Shown: positions 24,464 through 36,430 of the stretch, in pieces | How the letters are laid out: each line of letters begins with the position of its first letter | How positions within the stretch are numbered: the stretch's first letter is position 1 | The notes under the pieces: model-generated | Told to the model about the DNA's origin: nothing | Database searches by the model: none | The model's input: the letters and a program-made list of their open reading frames with translations, nothing else | Program-made: the position numbers and the translations under genes | DNA from: Centrapalus pauciflorus | Lineage: Eukaryota > Streptophyta > Magnoliopsida > Asterales > Asteraceae | DNA length: 64,000 nt | Direction: 5' to 3' | NCBI GenBank assembly: GCA_020465985.1 | Contig: JAANYP010000257.1 | Span: 1,308,706-1,372,705 of the forward strand

Positions 24464-24772
24464 TTACGAAAAAGAATCGTGACAATACAAAATAGAAAGT
24501 GTTGCATTTATCGGTTCATTCATCAAAGAAATGGATTTTTGTAGAGCTAAAATTTTCACTTTTTTCTCAGGTTGTTGCAAAACAGAGATCAACCAAGAAG
24601 AATCTTCCGGCTTCTCAGCATTCTGGACCAGCAGTGAATACTGAACTTTCAAGCCATTATGATCGTTAGCCATAATTCGAACCGCCTTATCACATGTTTG
24701 TGCATCTTCTGAAACTCGTGTCGTTAAACAACTGAAATCTGTGAGTTTCTTTACAACTGACATTTGACACAT
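24464..24772 (-). pseudogene. Unidentified exon-like ORF, possible gene fragment
   Basis: A 102-residue open frame with ordinary amino-acid composition, for example VVKKLTDFSCLTTRVSEDAQ and HNGLKVQYSLLVQNAEKPED. It lies 318 bp downstream of the PP2A B' stop on the same strand. A TTTTAG acceptor-like site lies 9-10 bp before the first ATG, so this may be one exon of a larger, partly lost gene. I do not recognise the family. The C-terminal part (after LALQKS) looks less protein-like and may be intron or decay. No neighbouring exons were found. Confidence 0.3.
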
Positions 24773-25089
24773 TGTGGAAACCTAAAATCGACAGAAATCA
24801 TGTTTGTATCTTTTCTAGTAATGATTAATGAGGAAGAAGTGCAACTGTTGTGGGGGAGTTTTTGCTGTAAATGCAGCTAATTATCTAATTTTGGTTCTTA
24901 ATCGTTACAGCGAAAACAGAACAGGCGCTGAGCAAAAGAATCGACACAAGTAACACCATTAATATACACAAGATCATTGTTAAATGAGAGCAACAACACT
25001 CTCAAAACTACAAAAACAATATCAAATATCGGAGGAGCTTCTCATGACATTTTGTAAACGGTACTCGTAACAACAAGTACTTCTTCCCT

Positions 25090-26750
25090 TTAGCACGAGA
25101 CAACACAAGTTGCCGTTTTCTCTAAAACCGAAACATTTCCAACTACTGGTTGGAACCCACCGCAGGCAATGTTTTCAAGGCGCTCCCATGTCAAACGCCG
25201 CCTCTCAGCCACTGCGTTGGTGGTTGATTTGTCTTCCTCGAACTTGCCTTGGCAGGAAAGCACCAACGGCTCGTCCACCTCATGGAACATCTTCATCACA
25301 TTTTGTGCAAGGTTAAGTACCGTGCGGTTCCAATGGTTCCTGGAGTTGCGTTGTAATGACGAGAAGACAATAGGCATAATCACTTGGCGATTACACATTA
25401 TAAGATGGTGAATGTGTTCGTTGTTCCATAAGAAGTGCGCTCGTTCGGCTACCTGAACATTATTACAACTACATCAGATCTAACCACACCAAATCAAACC
25501 GATTTCGGCTACCTGAACATCATTAGTTTATCACCAAATCAAACCGACACTTTTTGCTACTTTTTTCCTTAAAAATGTCATAAATAATTACTACTTTACT
25601 TGGAAATTACCTGGAAATGGTAGCTATCAAGACAGCAACTTATACGACGAAACAACGGAACCATAACTTTCTCAAACTCATCGGTCCGAATCATCTCAAG
25701 CAACTCTTCGAGCTCGCTCAAGAACATCAACTGCTTCTGACTACTCGTTACAGGCCAATACTTGAGCAGCCCGTTTATCACGAGGCTCATCAGTTTTGGT
25801 TCTTTCTCGATAAACTGAACGACACAATATGTTAGCTGTTGATGATAAATACCCACGGATTTCGGTTTATGCAGAGGAATCAGAACCCGTGACAAGAACA
25901 TCTTGTGTTCTTTCTTCAATGGCAACGCGAATCCGCTAATAACACTGCCAAAAATCTCCAACAATTCAGCAATACCGTTGTGTTTTTCGGTTTCAAACAC
26001 AAACCGGTAGATAATATTGCTTACAGCCATTCGAATAAACGGCCTGTGAACCATAAATTTCCCGTAAATCCTGTGTAGAATTGACTTCAAACACTCGCGT
26101 TCTCGTGGATCCTCGGAATCAAAGAGGTTCAGTAACCTCAACAAGAACGATTGATCGATGTACTGTTTAGCAATTTTTTGATCAAGAGAACTAAGACTAA
26201 CGAATCGAAGGAGTATTTCATAAACGAGTTGTAGATGTGACCACGCTGGATCGAACCAAGGATCATCATCTTCGGTTTCACCACGAGGTAAATGAGCGGA
26301 GTATTTCGGAGGGAACTCACGGAAAAGATTGTCCCCGCACATTTTACAGATGGCCGACATGGCAGGTTCGGTTAGTTTTATGGATTCCGAAACAAGGAAA
26401 TCAAGAATCTCGACTAAAACCTGGTGTTTTACATCTTTCTCGACGGTATCTTTATCTTGATCATTAAAATCATATATGTTAGAGCAAAGATTCAACTTAC
26501 TAATAAGAAGTCTCGGTTTCTCCGAGTTTTGAACATCTTTAAACGGTAGATGAGGCTGGATCATGTCGCCACCACCGGATGTCGGGAAAATCGAAGAAGA
26601 CATCTTTTTTACTACATTTAATCTACTCGAAATAACATTACACGTATTCGTGAAGCTGCCATTGTTGCCCACATCATTGCTCCCATCCGAATACGTTTGG
26701 TTGGATTTCGATGATTTACGAGGGAGTTTCGCTAGGATTTGCTTAAGCAT
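25090..26750 (-). CDS. PP2A regulatory subunit B' (B56 family)
   Basis: Two coding exons, 25,611-26,750 and 25,090-25,452, joined in phase 0 to give 500 residues. B' subunits are HEAT-repeat scaffolds that direct protein phosphatase 2A to its substrates. The start MLKQILAKLPRKSSKS matches the conserved N-terminus of plant B' proteins. FKDVQNSEKPRLLISKLNLC, DPWFDPAWSHLQLVYE, LFDSEDPRERECLKSILHRIYGK, VLIPLHKP and LEMI... follow in family order. Exon 2 gives VAERAHFLWNNEHI and LAQNVMKMFHEVD. The true start is the ATG at 26,750. The frame is open to 26,785, but the only upstream start would be a TTG. Intron 1 carries a duplicated acceptor (see 25,441-25,560). The ending is short and variable, as in this family. 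Confidence 0.93.
25441..25560 (-). repeat. Short tandem duplication containing the 3' splice site
   Basis: CGGCTACCTGAACAT occurs at 25,446-25,460 and again at 25,506-25,520, and ACCAAATCAAACCGA occurs at about 25,488 and 25,535. The duplicated unit of about 50-60 bp therefore carries a second copy of the exon-2 acceptor (minus strand TTCAG|GTAGCCGA). The downstream copy (exon start 25,452) keeps the conserved reading. The upstream copy would insert a stop after ten codons. Confidence 0.75.
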
Positions 26751-27102
26751 AGTAGGAATAGTCGAATTCGCAGCCAATAATAAACCTGAGACGAAAATAT
26801 TTGATTCATCGTTAGCATTAGAACCCGAAAAACATGTGTTTCAATCGACAAAAAAAACAAATGTAAAGCGAGTAAATAACGAAAGAAAACAATAATTTTC
26901 AGTATGGCTTAGGATTCAGAGTATCAAACAAGCAGATCCATGGATTTAAAGATGAAAAGACATAAAATTTAGTTTCAAGAAACTATCTTTTCCATAACTA
27001 ATAACAAAATGATTCAAGTGAACCCTAATCCAAAATCATTTTTTGGGCATAAATTTTATATTAACAACAAAATAATCACCCCATTCATGAGCAATTTTCA
27101 CC

Positions 27103-27265
27103 ATGATCTCATCTCATATGAAAAAAAATTCAACTTTCCAATAAAATATTTCAAGAAAAGCAAAAACCCATTGCTATGATCTCATCTTATACTCAAAATT
27201 TCCAACTTTCCAATAAAATATTTGAAGAAAAGCTAATACCCATTGCTATGATCTCATCTTGTATG
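27103..27265. repeat. Tandem repeat, about 2.2 copies of 72-73 bp
   Basis: ATGATCTCATCT recurs at 27,103, 27,176 and 27,248, with CCAATAAAATATTT and GAAAAGC blocks between, inside the leader intron of the PP2A B' gene. Confidence 0.75.
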
Positions 27266-27711
27266 AGAAATTTTAAAACTTCTTCAAGAACTCTAACTCA
27301 GTAACACCCTTTGCTTATTATTATCAAAACATTTTTTAAGATCTAAAACACAATCAAGAGCACAAAAACTGAACTTTAGTACAGAAATGCGTAGATCTGA
27401 AACCCAGATCAGGATCTAAAAACTTACCAAGAAAAAAAATGTGAAAGACAAATTGAGATTGGTAAGAACTAAGAACACCCAGATCATAGAAAGCCCTAAA
27501 CCCCCAAACAAATTTTGAACAAAAAGACTACAACTTTAACAATTATATGTCAGCAAACTACAAGAGAATAAAAATTTCATAATGCCAGGAGGGTTTTGTC
27601 AAATAGCAACATGTCTTTACATTAAAAGATTGAAGAAGACAGTAATAATATAATCTTAAAAGTCAGAGCACTGACTCAGAATCAGGTGGTATTCACTGAA
27701 GATCTATACAT

Positions 27712-27757
27712 ACAAATATATATATATATATAAATATAAATACATATATGTATATAT

Positions 27758-27804
<47 letters not shown>
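27712..27804. repeat. (TA)n-like and (GA)n microsatellites
   Basis: An interrupted TATA/TACATA stretch (27,716-27,759) is followed by about 45 bp of GA. Open frames across it read as poly-Ser-Leu and poly-Ile-Tyr and are not genes. Confidence 0.9.
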
Positions 27805-27808
<4 letters not shown>

Positions 27809-28077
27809 GAGAGAATATACCTGGGCTTTCTGGGACAAAAATGGACATAGGTTTTTGAGAGAGAATTAGAGAGAAGAACACATGCAAATGAGAGAGAGAA
27901 AGAGGGAGGAGAGAGAGAGTTTTTTCCTGCTAAAATCTTGAGATTGAAGACATAATAATAATGGTGAAAATGGAGCCCAGTTCTCAGTCTCCCTTTCTTT
28001 CTGTAAGGATCCAAGAAATGGTTTTGGTTTATGATTTTATTTATGTGTGTTTGAGGTTTAAAGCAATTTTTGTTCAC

Positions 28078-29470
28078 GGTTTTGCTTTCTCTTTTAGCAA
28101 TTTACAATAAAAAAATATAGAATTAAATTTAAAATTAAAAAAAGTGAAAAAGTGCTTTAATTGATTTCTAGAATGCATGAGTTTGATCAAAAGCAAAGGC
28201 TTATAGCACTTGAGTAAATTATGTGTAATTTTACATGGTTGAAAGTATGAACCATGATCAAAAGCAAAGGCTTATACTTATAGCACTTGAGTAAAATAAT
28301 TGCTAAATATTATTTTTATGGTTGAAAGTATGAACCCATTTATGTATTTTACATTCACATATATATTTTATATTTGATCATATACTATAAATAAAGTATA
28401 CATATTTTTCAGTCAAAATGAATATAAAATATTGCTTTTAGATCGTCTCAAATTAATTTTCTTACCCTTTTTATGAATGAGTCTCCATTCAAACACATTT
28501 GGTAATTTTTTTGTATGTTTTTTCTCTCAATTTAATAGTTTAATTATTAAGTATTACTCACAAATGGATAAAACTTTTAAAATCCTTATGATCGAAAATC
28601 AAAGGGCAAAACAATTTGATTATATTTAATTGATCGTGAAAAGAGAATCTCACATGAGATGATACGAAAGAGAGATTGAAGAGTAAAGTCGGTGAACAAT
28701 AAAATTATTCTAGAGTCATTGTCTAAATATTCATCTTATACTATTCTAATTTAGCTTTTATGCTAATATAGGTTATTTTTTCATGTTATTTTAGTTATTT
28801 TATGATATTAATATTGGTCAACTTGAAAATAGTAAGAATTTGGATCGTAAACCAATATCCAATGGTCGTTAACCTTATATTTGGAGCATTAATTGTGAAA
28901 CTCTTGACCTAAGCTAATCAACGACATGTTTTAGTCGTTCATTTTGTTAGCTCGACTAACTAATGTCTAACATGAATCTCATGACGTTTTATTCTTGGAT
29001 TTGTCATAAAGAGAGAGAGAGAAAGTCATTACTGCATATTATAAATAAGTAGCATCCTTATACGTCACACACTTTTCCCTTCAAATAAACAAATGCTTTC
29101 GGCATCAAACTCGTTTAAAAATAGGTTTTTATCTAAGAAATTAACAAAAAGTATCAGTTAATAAATAAAAAAGAAAAATAATTTTCTTAACATTTTAGAT
29201 ATATTTTAATTCTTAATGATCAAAATAATGAATAGAATAAATTCTCTATTTGTCAACCATTGACAATGTAAATGCAAACTAATAAAGCTTAGCATGTGGT
29301 TTGAGCTTAAAGTGTACTTTCTTTCATTTAAATAACCAATGACAAAAATATGGACATTTAAAATTGAGATTTTATTGGAAAAAAACCTTTAAGTCGGATG
29401 AATTATTACGTTAAACCTTCGATCATTTTTGTTGTCATAAAATACCTTCATCCAATTAAACTTATTTGAC
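28078..29470. other. Intergenic with a small tandem duplication
   Basis: No gene is visible. Two copies of a 70-80 bp unit, marked by GATCAAAAGCAAAGGCTTATA at about 28,184 and 28,255 and by GGTTGAAAGTATGAACC, lie at 28,184-28,335. Confidence 0.6.
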
Positions 29471-29479
29471 ATTGATATT

Positions 29480-29910
29480 TCCTCAAAAAGGTTACCTGCG
29501 GCCACCACCTTCTCCGATAATCCTTTAAAAGAAATGATTTGGGATGAAAAATACAAAATAAATCAACAACCTAAAGTCTAACATATCGAAAGGGTCAACG
29601 AAACCTTCATCGGAGGTAGAGGTGTCGTCATCGAATGTGGATATGTCATTATAAGAGGTTAAGTGCATCTAACCTTAAACGCGAAACCAAATTGGTCGCC
29701 AGAAGGTTTTGTCGGAGGCTTCAACGGTTGTTGGATGACTCATCGTAGATAAAGGTAACTAGTTGCAGCGGATAACATACCGGTTCCGTGAGATTTTATT
29801 TGGTTGGGATTTTTTGTGACAACAAAAATGGTTGAGGTTTTTAATCGTAAAAATAATCAAACTTGAAGGATTTTTTTTCGTAAAAACCCCTTAAGAATTT
29901 TTTTCATCAG
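29480..29910. repeat. Dispersed repeat, copy 1
   Basis: TTAAGTGCATCTAACC, GAAACCAAA(T/C)TTG, GGAGGCTTCAACGG, AACGGGTAACAT-like and GTAAAAACCCCTT blocks occur here and again, in the same order and orientation, at about 36,040-36,430. The stretch has no coding capacity. Ends were not defined, so the element type is unknown. Confidence 0.55.
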
Positions 29911-30914
29911 TGTGACCTTCATCGGCTAGACACCTAGGATCAATGCTCGCAGACACATCATCCCGCCTTGTCGGCCCCAAGCAAATCCTCCCCCCTGGTC
30001 CTGGCCCCACCTCTCTCTCTCCCCCCCTCATCCTATCTCTCACTTTCTCAATTTTAATAGCTAATGAATATTGTTATAGAAATATGAGTATTTTTAAGAT
30101 TAAAAATAAAGAAGAAAGTGACCAAAAAGATAGAAAATAAACAAATGAATATTCCTTTTACTCTTAAGGACAATTAATTTATATAATAATCAAGTCAATA
30201 AAAAACATCATTAAAAATAAAAATTACTTATTAAAATCGTCTTATAATAAAAGTCCTACAATGAAAATCCAATATAAATAATTATTTTAAGAACTAGATT
30301 CAACCAACTAGTTAAAGGAAGAACTAGTCAACCTATCAGTTTGATTTACCTCTTGAAATAGCTTTTAGTATTTTTCTATTTTTCAGCAAGTGTTAAACTT
30401 GTTGTATGTATATATTATTTGTACTAGCATAATATCATCCTAGCAAAGGACTAAAAACAATTGAAATATGTTCTCCCAAAAATTGGATTCATAACATGGG
30501 TTAGTGTTATCAAGAATTATCAAGCTCATGCAATTTTTTTTACGATTTATACTGAAAAAAAAAACAATGTATATGTTTACAGATTTTATTTGATCTGATT
30601 CATCTGTCGATTTTTCATTTTTGTCATATTTATATTGGTCATTTTGACTTGAACAAAATAACTTGTAGAGAACCAAAATAAAAAGATATATAAAAACATA
30701 ATGGTTTTTAATATTCATTTGGTTCACTGATTTTAAAGGAATCTGTCGAAAAATTAATAAACATTTCATTTCCATTGTATGTTAGGTTATCAAACTTCAT
30801 GGAATATCAATTTCTTTGTTAAAAAACATTTCCCGACTCAGAGAATGTGTTTTACAATGAGGGTGGTCAGAAAAACGAATATTTCATCCTCATGATCTGT
30901 TTTTCCAGTTGATC

Positions 30915-31283
30915 GTTACCTACCCCGCCCATCTAACTCTACATCCCTACACTACCCGACCCTTACATCCACCCACCCTAGCCCACATTACTTACCTAAA
31001 CCTATCAAATCCCATTTTTCTACCACATTACTGCAATCCATCCATGTATCTTATCCTATCTTACTCTAACTTACCATCCCATCTTATCCCACCTTTATGC
31101 TACATCCACCACTTTATCGAACCCTACACACCCATGTTAATTTCACATTACCCACCCCCACCCCCACCCCCACACCCATCCCACCCCCACACGACACCCA
31201 CTCAATTTATTCAACCCATATGCTACCTTACCGTATCTTACCGTACCCCATCTCATTTTAACCTTACCCATCTCGCATTACTC
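30915..31283. repeat. C-rich, G-poor simple-sequence tract
   Basis: Irregular CCTACC/CCCACC/CTTACC words with almost no G, like 10,930-11,460. It seems to continue at 31,665-31,720 after a MITE insertion. One 129-residue Pro/His/Thr-rich open frame spans it but is only a composition effect. Confidence 0.8.
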
Positions 31284-31286
31284 TTA

Positions 31287-31664
31287 GGTTGCGTTTAGCA
31301 ACGAGCTTTCGGGAGATTTAGGAGCTTTAACTTTTGATTTTTGAAAGCTCAAGTTCAAAAGCTCGGTTTGGTTGATTGGATCTTAAGCTTTTGATTCAGA
31401 TCTGAAAGCATTCAAAAGCTCTTTCACCAGAAGCTACTTGAAGTAGCTTTCAAAGCGAGCTAAAGGTTTTGCTCAAACAACATTATCTTTTTACCCTCCA
31501 AAAATTATAAACTACAGCTTTTAATAATATCAATTCCTTTTTATGTCAGTTAATACTAAAAGCTGCAGCTACTTTTACCAAACACATTTATAAGAAAACA
31601 AAAAACTCCAGTTATGAAAAGTTACAGGTACTAAAACCTTCAGCTAGTCGTGCCAAACATAGCC
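31287..31664. mobile_element. Tourist-like MITE inserted in the C-rich tract
   Basis: Ends GGTTGCGTTTAGCA and, at the right on the other strand, GGCTATGTTTGGCA are flanked by TTA (31,284-31,286 and 31,665-31,667). The 378-bp body has GAGCTTT/AAAGCTC words on both halves in inverted order. It splits the surrounding C-rich tract, so the tract is older. Confidence 0.75.
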
Positions 31665-31944
31665 TTAACCTACTTAACCATATCGATCCTAACTCATTCA
31701 TCCTTCCCCACCTGACTATATGGACTAAAAAAAGAAAAAATGCAAAAAGATCAAATCAATGAAAGCATAAAAACACGTTAATTTATCAATATAAACATCC
31801 TTTTTAATAGAAAGATTGAATTAAAATCAGATCAAATCATCTAATCCAACGAGGTAAAACACTTAAACCGATAAAAATATGTAGAAAAACAGTAAAACAC
31901 TTACGACCTCTTAAATTGTTTCATTTAAAGTTATCAGTTAATAA

Positions 31945-32436
31945 TAGGGATGAGTTCGGTAGCGGTTGGTACCGATAATTTGTTCGTATGATTAAAGGTA
32001 CCGAATACCGAACCGAATTTAATTGACCGGTACCGGTTCGGTCCCGGTTTTACGGTGCTATACCAAATTTGGTACCGAAAATTCAAGAAAATAAATAACA
32101 ACAAATTCATGGATCAAAAAAGAAGATTAGTCGTTTATAATTCATTCTAAATACGTATGAACTATTTGACCGAATATCCATTGTAGCTTTCAAATACACA
32201 ACCCGCAAATCATTTAAAAATAATTAAAGTTAACAAATGTATATGTGAAGTAACAAGTTGTAAAACTCAAAACAAACATATGAAAATAAATTCGGTACCG
32301 GTACCGGTAGTACCGGTTTTTTAATGGTACCGAAACCGGTTAGTACCAATCCCGATTTAAACAAAAGACAATAACCGAATACCGGACCGAATGAACCGGT
32401 ACGGTACCGGTATTAGGTATAAAAATCTCATCCCTA
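31945..32436. mobile_element. hAT MITE, TAGGGATGAG ends, GGTACCGGT-rich
   Basis: TAGGGATGAG at the left and CTCATCCCTA at the right are perfect inverted ends. The flanks carry the exact 8-bp duplication GTTAATAA (31,937-31,944 and 32,437-32,444), diagnostic of hAT. The subterminal parts are packed with GGTACCGGT and CGGTACC words in both orientations; the centre is ordinary AT-rich DNA. The 492 bp are non-coding. Confidence 0.88.
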
Positions 32437-32484
32437 GTTAATAATATAGTGATTGTGAAATTATTTAATGAATGCATTTAGTTA

Positions 32485-32757
32485 CTAGGTTATATACTCA
32501 TGTACTATATGTGTTGAACTTAAAAAAAAAACTATGAATACGTATTCATAAAAACACATGAAATAATTATTTAAAAAAATTAAGTTTATTAGATATTAGT
32601 TACTTATAAATTAGATTATAACAGATTGAATTAGATTTGATTTTAATTCAAATTTAATTTCAGTAATGACATGCGACAAATTGATGTTTGACACTTGACG
32701 AATTAAAAGAAGAGTCAACACACGATAAATTAGTTACTCATTTAGTGTTTATATAGA
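32485..32757 (-). mobile_element. Non-autonomous Helitron, 273 bp
   Basis: On the minus strand it begins A|TCTATATAAACACTAAAT at 32,757 and ends CATATAGTACATGAG...CTAG|T at 32,485. Both flanks agree with insertion between A and T. It shares the TAACTAA...GTGTTGAC layout with the other short Helitrons here. Confidence 0.65.
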
Positions 32758-32759
32758 TT

Positions 32760-33960
32760 ATAGATATAAATCATACATGCACACACATTCTTACATGTAA
32801 ATGAAATGCACAAGGTATCAATGGGTTTGTTAACCCGAGTACCCGACACAACCATTTTTACATGCATTATAAATAAATGGTTTTATAATTTTATCAAAAA
32901 CTTTTAAACAAATCTTTTTTACTAAAATAATAGAAAATATTTTATTAAGATTAGTGTTTGGATAAATTCCACCTGAGACTGAAGATCAGTAGTATCAAAT
33001 GTGGTGGCCTAATAATGCTATGTCTCTTTGCATACTCATTATCACACCCATGTGAATATGATTGTTCATCAATCAAAGGAAAAAGGATACTCATTTTATA
33101 ATTCATAATTATTACTATATAAAAGCTACAATTAATTAACAAAAAATAATAACTTGAAATTTAATTATAATAATTAAAGTGTTTGATTATTTTTTACATT
33201 CATTTGTGTGAACTTTCTTAACTTGTTAGTTTTCTTTTAATTAAAATCCTAAACATTTTTTCATTATACAAAACATCCTTAACTGATAAAAGGTTATAAA
33301 ATGAACCATTTTAACGTATAACCGATTTCAACGGTTAGATTTGGATGACATGGATTTTTTTTCTATAATTTTGTTTTTCAAAATTAATTTTTGATTATTA
33401 TTATAAAATGGACCTTTTTAGGGTTATTTTCAAAAAGTTGGACTATGAAACCCATCTTTGTCGACAGACCGATTTAAACAAAACTCGAACTCAGATTTGA
33501 ACGAGAGATAAAGTCAAAATACACATACATAGTTACATACCAATTAAACGCGCTTAAATTCAGTAATATTTTGAAAACCAAATAATAAACACTGCCATCG
33601 TTCTTACTTGATATCAAAGCCAAACATTATCAAAATTGAAGCCATACTAGTGGAGATCTGAGTTCTTTGTCGATGATTAGGGTTATTGGTTCCTTTGTCC
33701 GGAATCTGAGTTCTTAGTCGATAGTTCCATATTAGAGATGCTTGAATCCAGATCAAGTTCTGAAATCGATGGTTCCACACGAGAATTGCTTCGTTGGATG
33801 TCGAGGCATTCACCGGAGGTTGAGTTGTTCATTGGATCTGGATCTGGATCTAGAATGTTGAATCTAGAAGGAAAAAGGGTATGGTTTTGTAATTTTATTT
33901 GATTGTTTTAATCATTTATTTTGAAGTCTAAAAATAATTGTTTTTTTTAATAGAAATTTT
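32760..33960. other. Intergenic, no gene seen
   Basis: AT-rich. A repeated TTGTC(C/G)ATGATTAGGG/TCTGAGTTC(T/A) stretch at 33,655-33,725 gives short open frames on the minus strand that look spurious. Confidence 0.45.
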
Positions 33961-33971
33961 CTACATAGATG

Positions 33972-34349
33972 CTTGGTTTTAAAAAGCGGCGCACCGTTGC
34001 GAAAAGGGTTCTGAAGCCCGAGGCATGAGGCGCGCGCATCACGTAAGCGAGGCGCTCTTGTTTTGGTATCATAATTTATATATAGTAACACATTAATACC
34101 ACTTTAACAACTGAAAATGTAAAATAGCAAATTCTAGAATACCACAAAATATAGAAAATATACACAATCTTCTTTACAAATTTGAATTCCTTTTAACAAT
34201 TAATCAAAAAGGAACTCATTTTCTTCTTTTCTAAGCCAAATTTAATGAAACGGCAAGGAGACGCTCGCAACAGCGTGTGTTGCGCAAAACTTTGAGCCTC
34301 GATGAGCCTCGCGCCTCACTGAGCCTGAAGCGCGCTTTTTAAAACACAG
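33972..34349. mobile_element. hAT MITE with GTTTTAAAAAGCG ends
   Basis: The left end CTTGGTTTTAAAAAGCGGC and the right end, inverted as CTGTGTTTTAAAAAGCGCGC, are flanked by the exact 8-bp duplication CATAGATG (33,964-33,971 and 34,350-34,357). The outer thirds are GC-rich with GAGGC/GCCTC words; the centre is AT-rich. 378 bp, non-coding. Confidence 0.85.
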
Positions 34350-34717
34350 CATAGATGCCCCATACATATCAAGTATGTCTTGCCACGTGGACGCCATATA
34401 TGTGCTATGTAAACATGCAACCGGCTATAACTTGTAATTTACTAAATTCGTGTGATTTTTACTGGTTAGACGTTTTTTATATAATAAAAAATTGTTGGAT
34501 TTTTACTCGAAAAAACTGACAAGTTTAGTGTTTTTTTACAAAAAAAATCAATTTTTTATTACCAAATTAATGGTACTGATATCAAATACCCGCTTTCTAT
34601 ATGATGCCGATGATACTTGTCAATTCATAAGCCCTAACTTAAATTTGTATCTTATGAATCGTTTTATTGCAATTTCTTAACCTTAATTTGCACATTCTTA
34701 TAATATTTGGTTGGGGC

Positions 34718-34723
<6 letters not shown>

Positions 34724-34778
<55 letters not shown>
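34724..34778. repeat. (TA)n microsatellite
   Basis: About 55 bp of uninterrupted TA. Confidence 0.95.
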
Positions 34779-34781
<3 letters not shown>

Positions 34782-34984
34782 TTTTCAATAAAAGATGCTC
34801 AAAATCATATATAAGCTTGGTTGGCTAGCAGTAGCCAGTAGCAATACATCATAAAAGAATTTAAAACTCAGGATGATTGTGAAGCTTAAACATTGCTCAA
34901 CTTATTTTAAGTAATATATAACAAACAACATGCTTAAACTTTGGATCAAAAGAATTTCGCTTAGACCATTCAAATCTTCACGCT

Positions 34985-35600
34985 TTGCATAATATTTGGG
35001 TCAAGATCTGGATCGAACCTAGATGTCAAGCAAATAAAGTTAAATACATAGAAACCTTGGGGTTTAGTTTGATGTCTGATTTAAACACGACATCAAACTG
35101 GGGGACTTGATGACGCATGTAACAAAATCAGTCAACATGTGGAGCCAATGTGTCCAAACTGACCAATGGGAAGAATCCTAGTAAGTGTCATAAGTCATCA
35201 TAGCATGTGGTGTAACCAGCTAGGGAATGAATAGAAGGCGCCTAAATACTTTAGTCTGTAATAACAAATTGGACAGATGACACAATCTTGTTTGGAGTAG
35301 ATAGCAAGGCTCGGATCAAAGCGTAAGTATAAATAGATAGGTCATCCTCTACAAGAAGGTACCCATATAGAAATTCCTAAAGTTGCATACATTTACCAGA
35401 TTTCAACCTATTAATTTCCTAATATTCTGACTTAAGTATCAGAATGGCTACGCATGCAACCCCTGCTATGCCATTAACCCAAGATTATCTTTTGTTTTGC
35501 AGACTAGTTCATATCATCATTACTGACCACATCAATTACGAGGGTTAAGGCACAACCAGTTGACGATGATTGTAAGTAACATAACTTGCATAGATGGATA
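34985..35600 (+). mobile_element. Possible gypsy-type 3' end and LTR fragment
   Basis: GACATCAAACTGGGGGACT followed directly by TGATGACGCATG at 35,108 looks like a polypurine tract joined to an LTR start. A TATAAATAGAT box lies 220 bp inside. The LTR end and a partner LTR were not found, so this may be a truncated or solo LTR. Length and family are uncertain. Confidence 0.4.
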
Positions 35601-36039
35601 AGTAAACTTATTGTATTCTTACATAAAAAATTTTGAAGTTGTTTTATTATTATTTTTTCAATCAAGTCTGTTAACCATATTTTTTGCATCCCAAATCGTC
35701 CAACGAACTAAAGCCCATTACATGAGGCTTTTTTTAAAAAAACTTTTGGTTTTGAACCATTTGCAACCGGGTAAAAATCCTACATGACATTTATGTCAAA
35801 CAAAATAATCAGTTGGAAGTATAGTACGTGACATCTATGTAAACTTAGACACAACATTCTTATATATCCCCTAAAACTAATGAAATGATCAGAGAACATT
35901 AATGTAGATGGTTAATCTTCATGCGCTTCACTAAAGAATTGGATTTTGGATGGAAAAAGGTCTTAAATGACCTATGATGATTTGACGGAGTATAGTTTCA
36001 AATTTTCAATGGAATATGTTACGATAAAAGGACAATAAT

Positions 36040-36430
36040 CTAAATCCTAACAGATCGAATCCAAAACCTGTATCAACAATCTGAGGATGAACAAATCAAA
36101 GTTCAAAGAGTCTCAAGGGTTGACGGAGGCTTTATCGGAGGTTGAGGTATCACTGTCGGAGGTTTAAGTGCATCTAACCGTAAATGAGAAACCAAACTTG
36201 TCATCGGAGGACTCGTTGGAAGCTTCAACGGTCGCTAGAGGACTCATCGGAAGCTTCAAGGGTCGTTGAAGGACTCGTCAGAGATGAAAGTAATTGATTG
36301 CAACGGGTAACATCCCAGTTATACAAGATTTTTAATGGTTGGTTTTTTTGTAATAACGAAAATGTTTTGAGTTTTTTTATCATAGAAAAGGGTCTAATAC
36401 AAATGTTTTTTTAATGTAAAAACCCCTTAT
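36040..36430. repeat. Dispersed repeat, copy 2
   Basis: Partner of 29,480-29,910: TTTAAGTGCATCTAACCG, GAAGCTTCAACGGTCG, CAACGGGTAACATCCC and GTAAAAACCCCTT occur in the same order. The GGACTCATCGGAAGCTTCAA word is locally duplicated here. Confidence 0.55.

Larger units (their letters stand above)
26786..27990 (-). promoter_or_regulatory. PP2A B' leader with 5'-UTR intron
   Basis: An acceptor CGTCTCAG|GTTT lies just upstream of the start codon, with exon resuming at 26,785. Two candidate donors are visible: CAG|GTATAT (intron from 27,820) and TTG|GTAAGT (intron from 27,427). The first would put the (GA)n tract and the TA/GTATA microsatellite inside the intron. The intron also holds a 72-73 bp tandem repeat at 27,103-27,265. 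Leader introns are common in plant B' genes. The transcription start was not determined. Confidence 0.5.

Noticed and set aside
26751..26785. Non-ATG upstream start (TTG at 26,777) for PP2A B'
   Set aside because: The ATG at 26,750 gives the conserved family N-terminus; the extension has no support.
30909..31298. 129-residue Pro/His/Thr-rich frame
   Set aside because: It is translation of a C-rich simple-sequence tract, not a protein gene.
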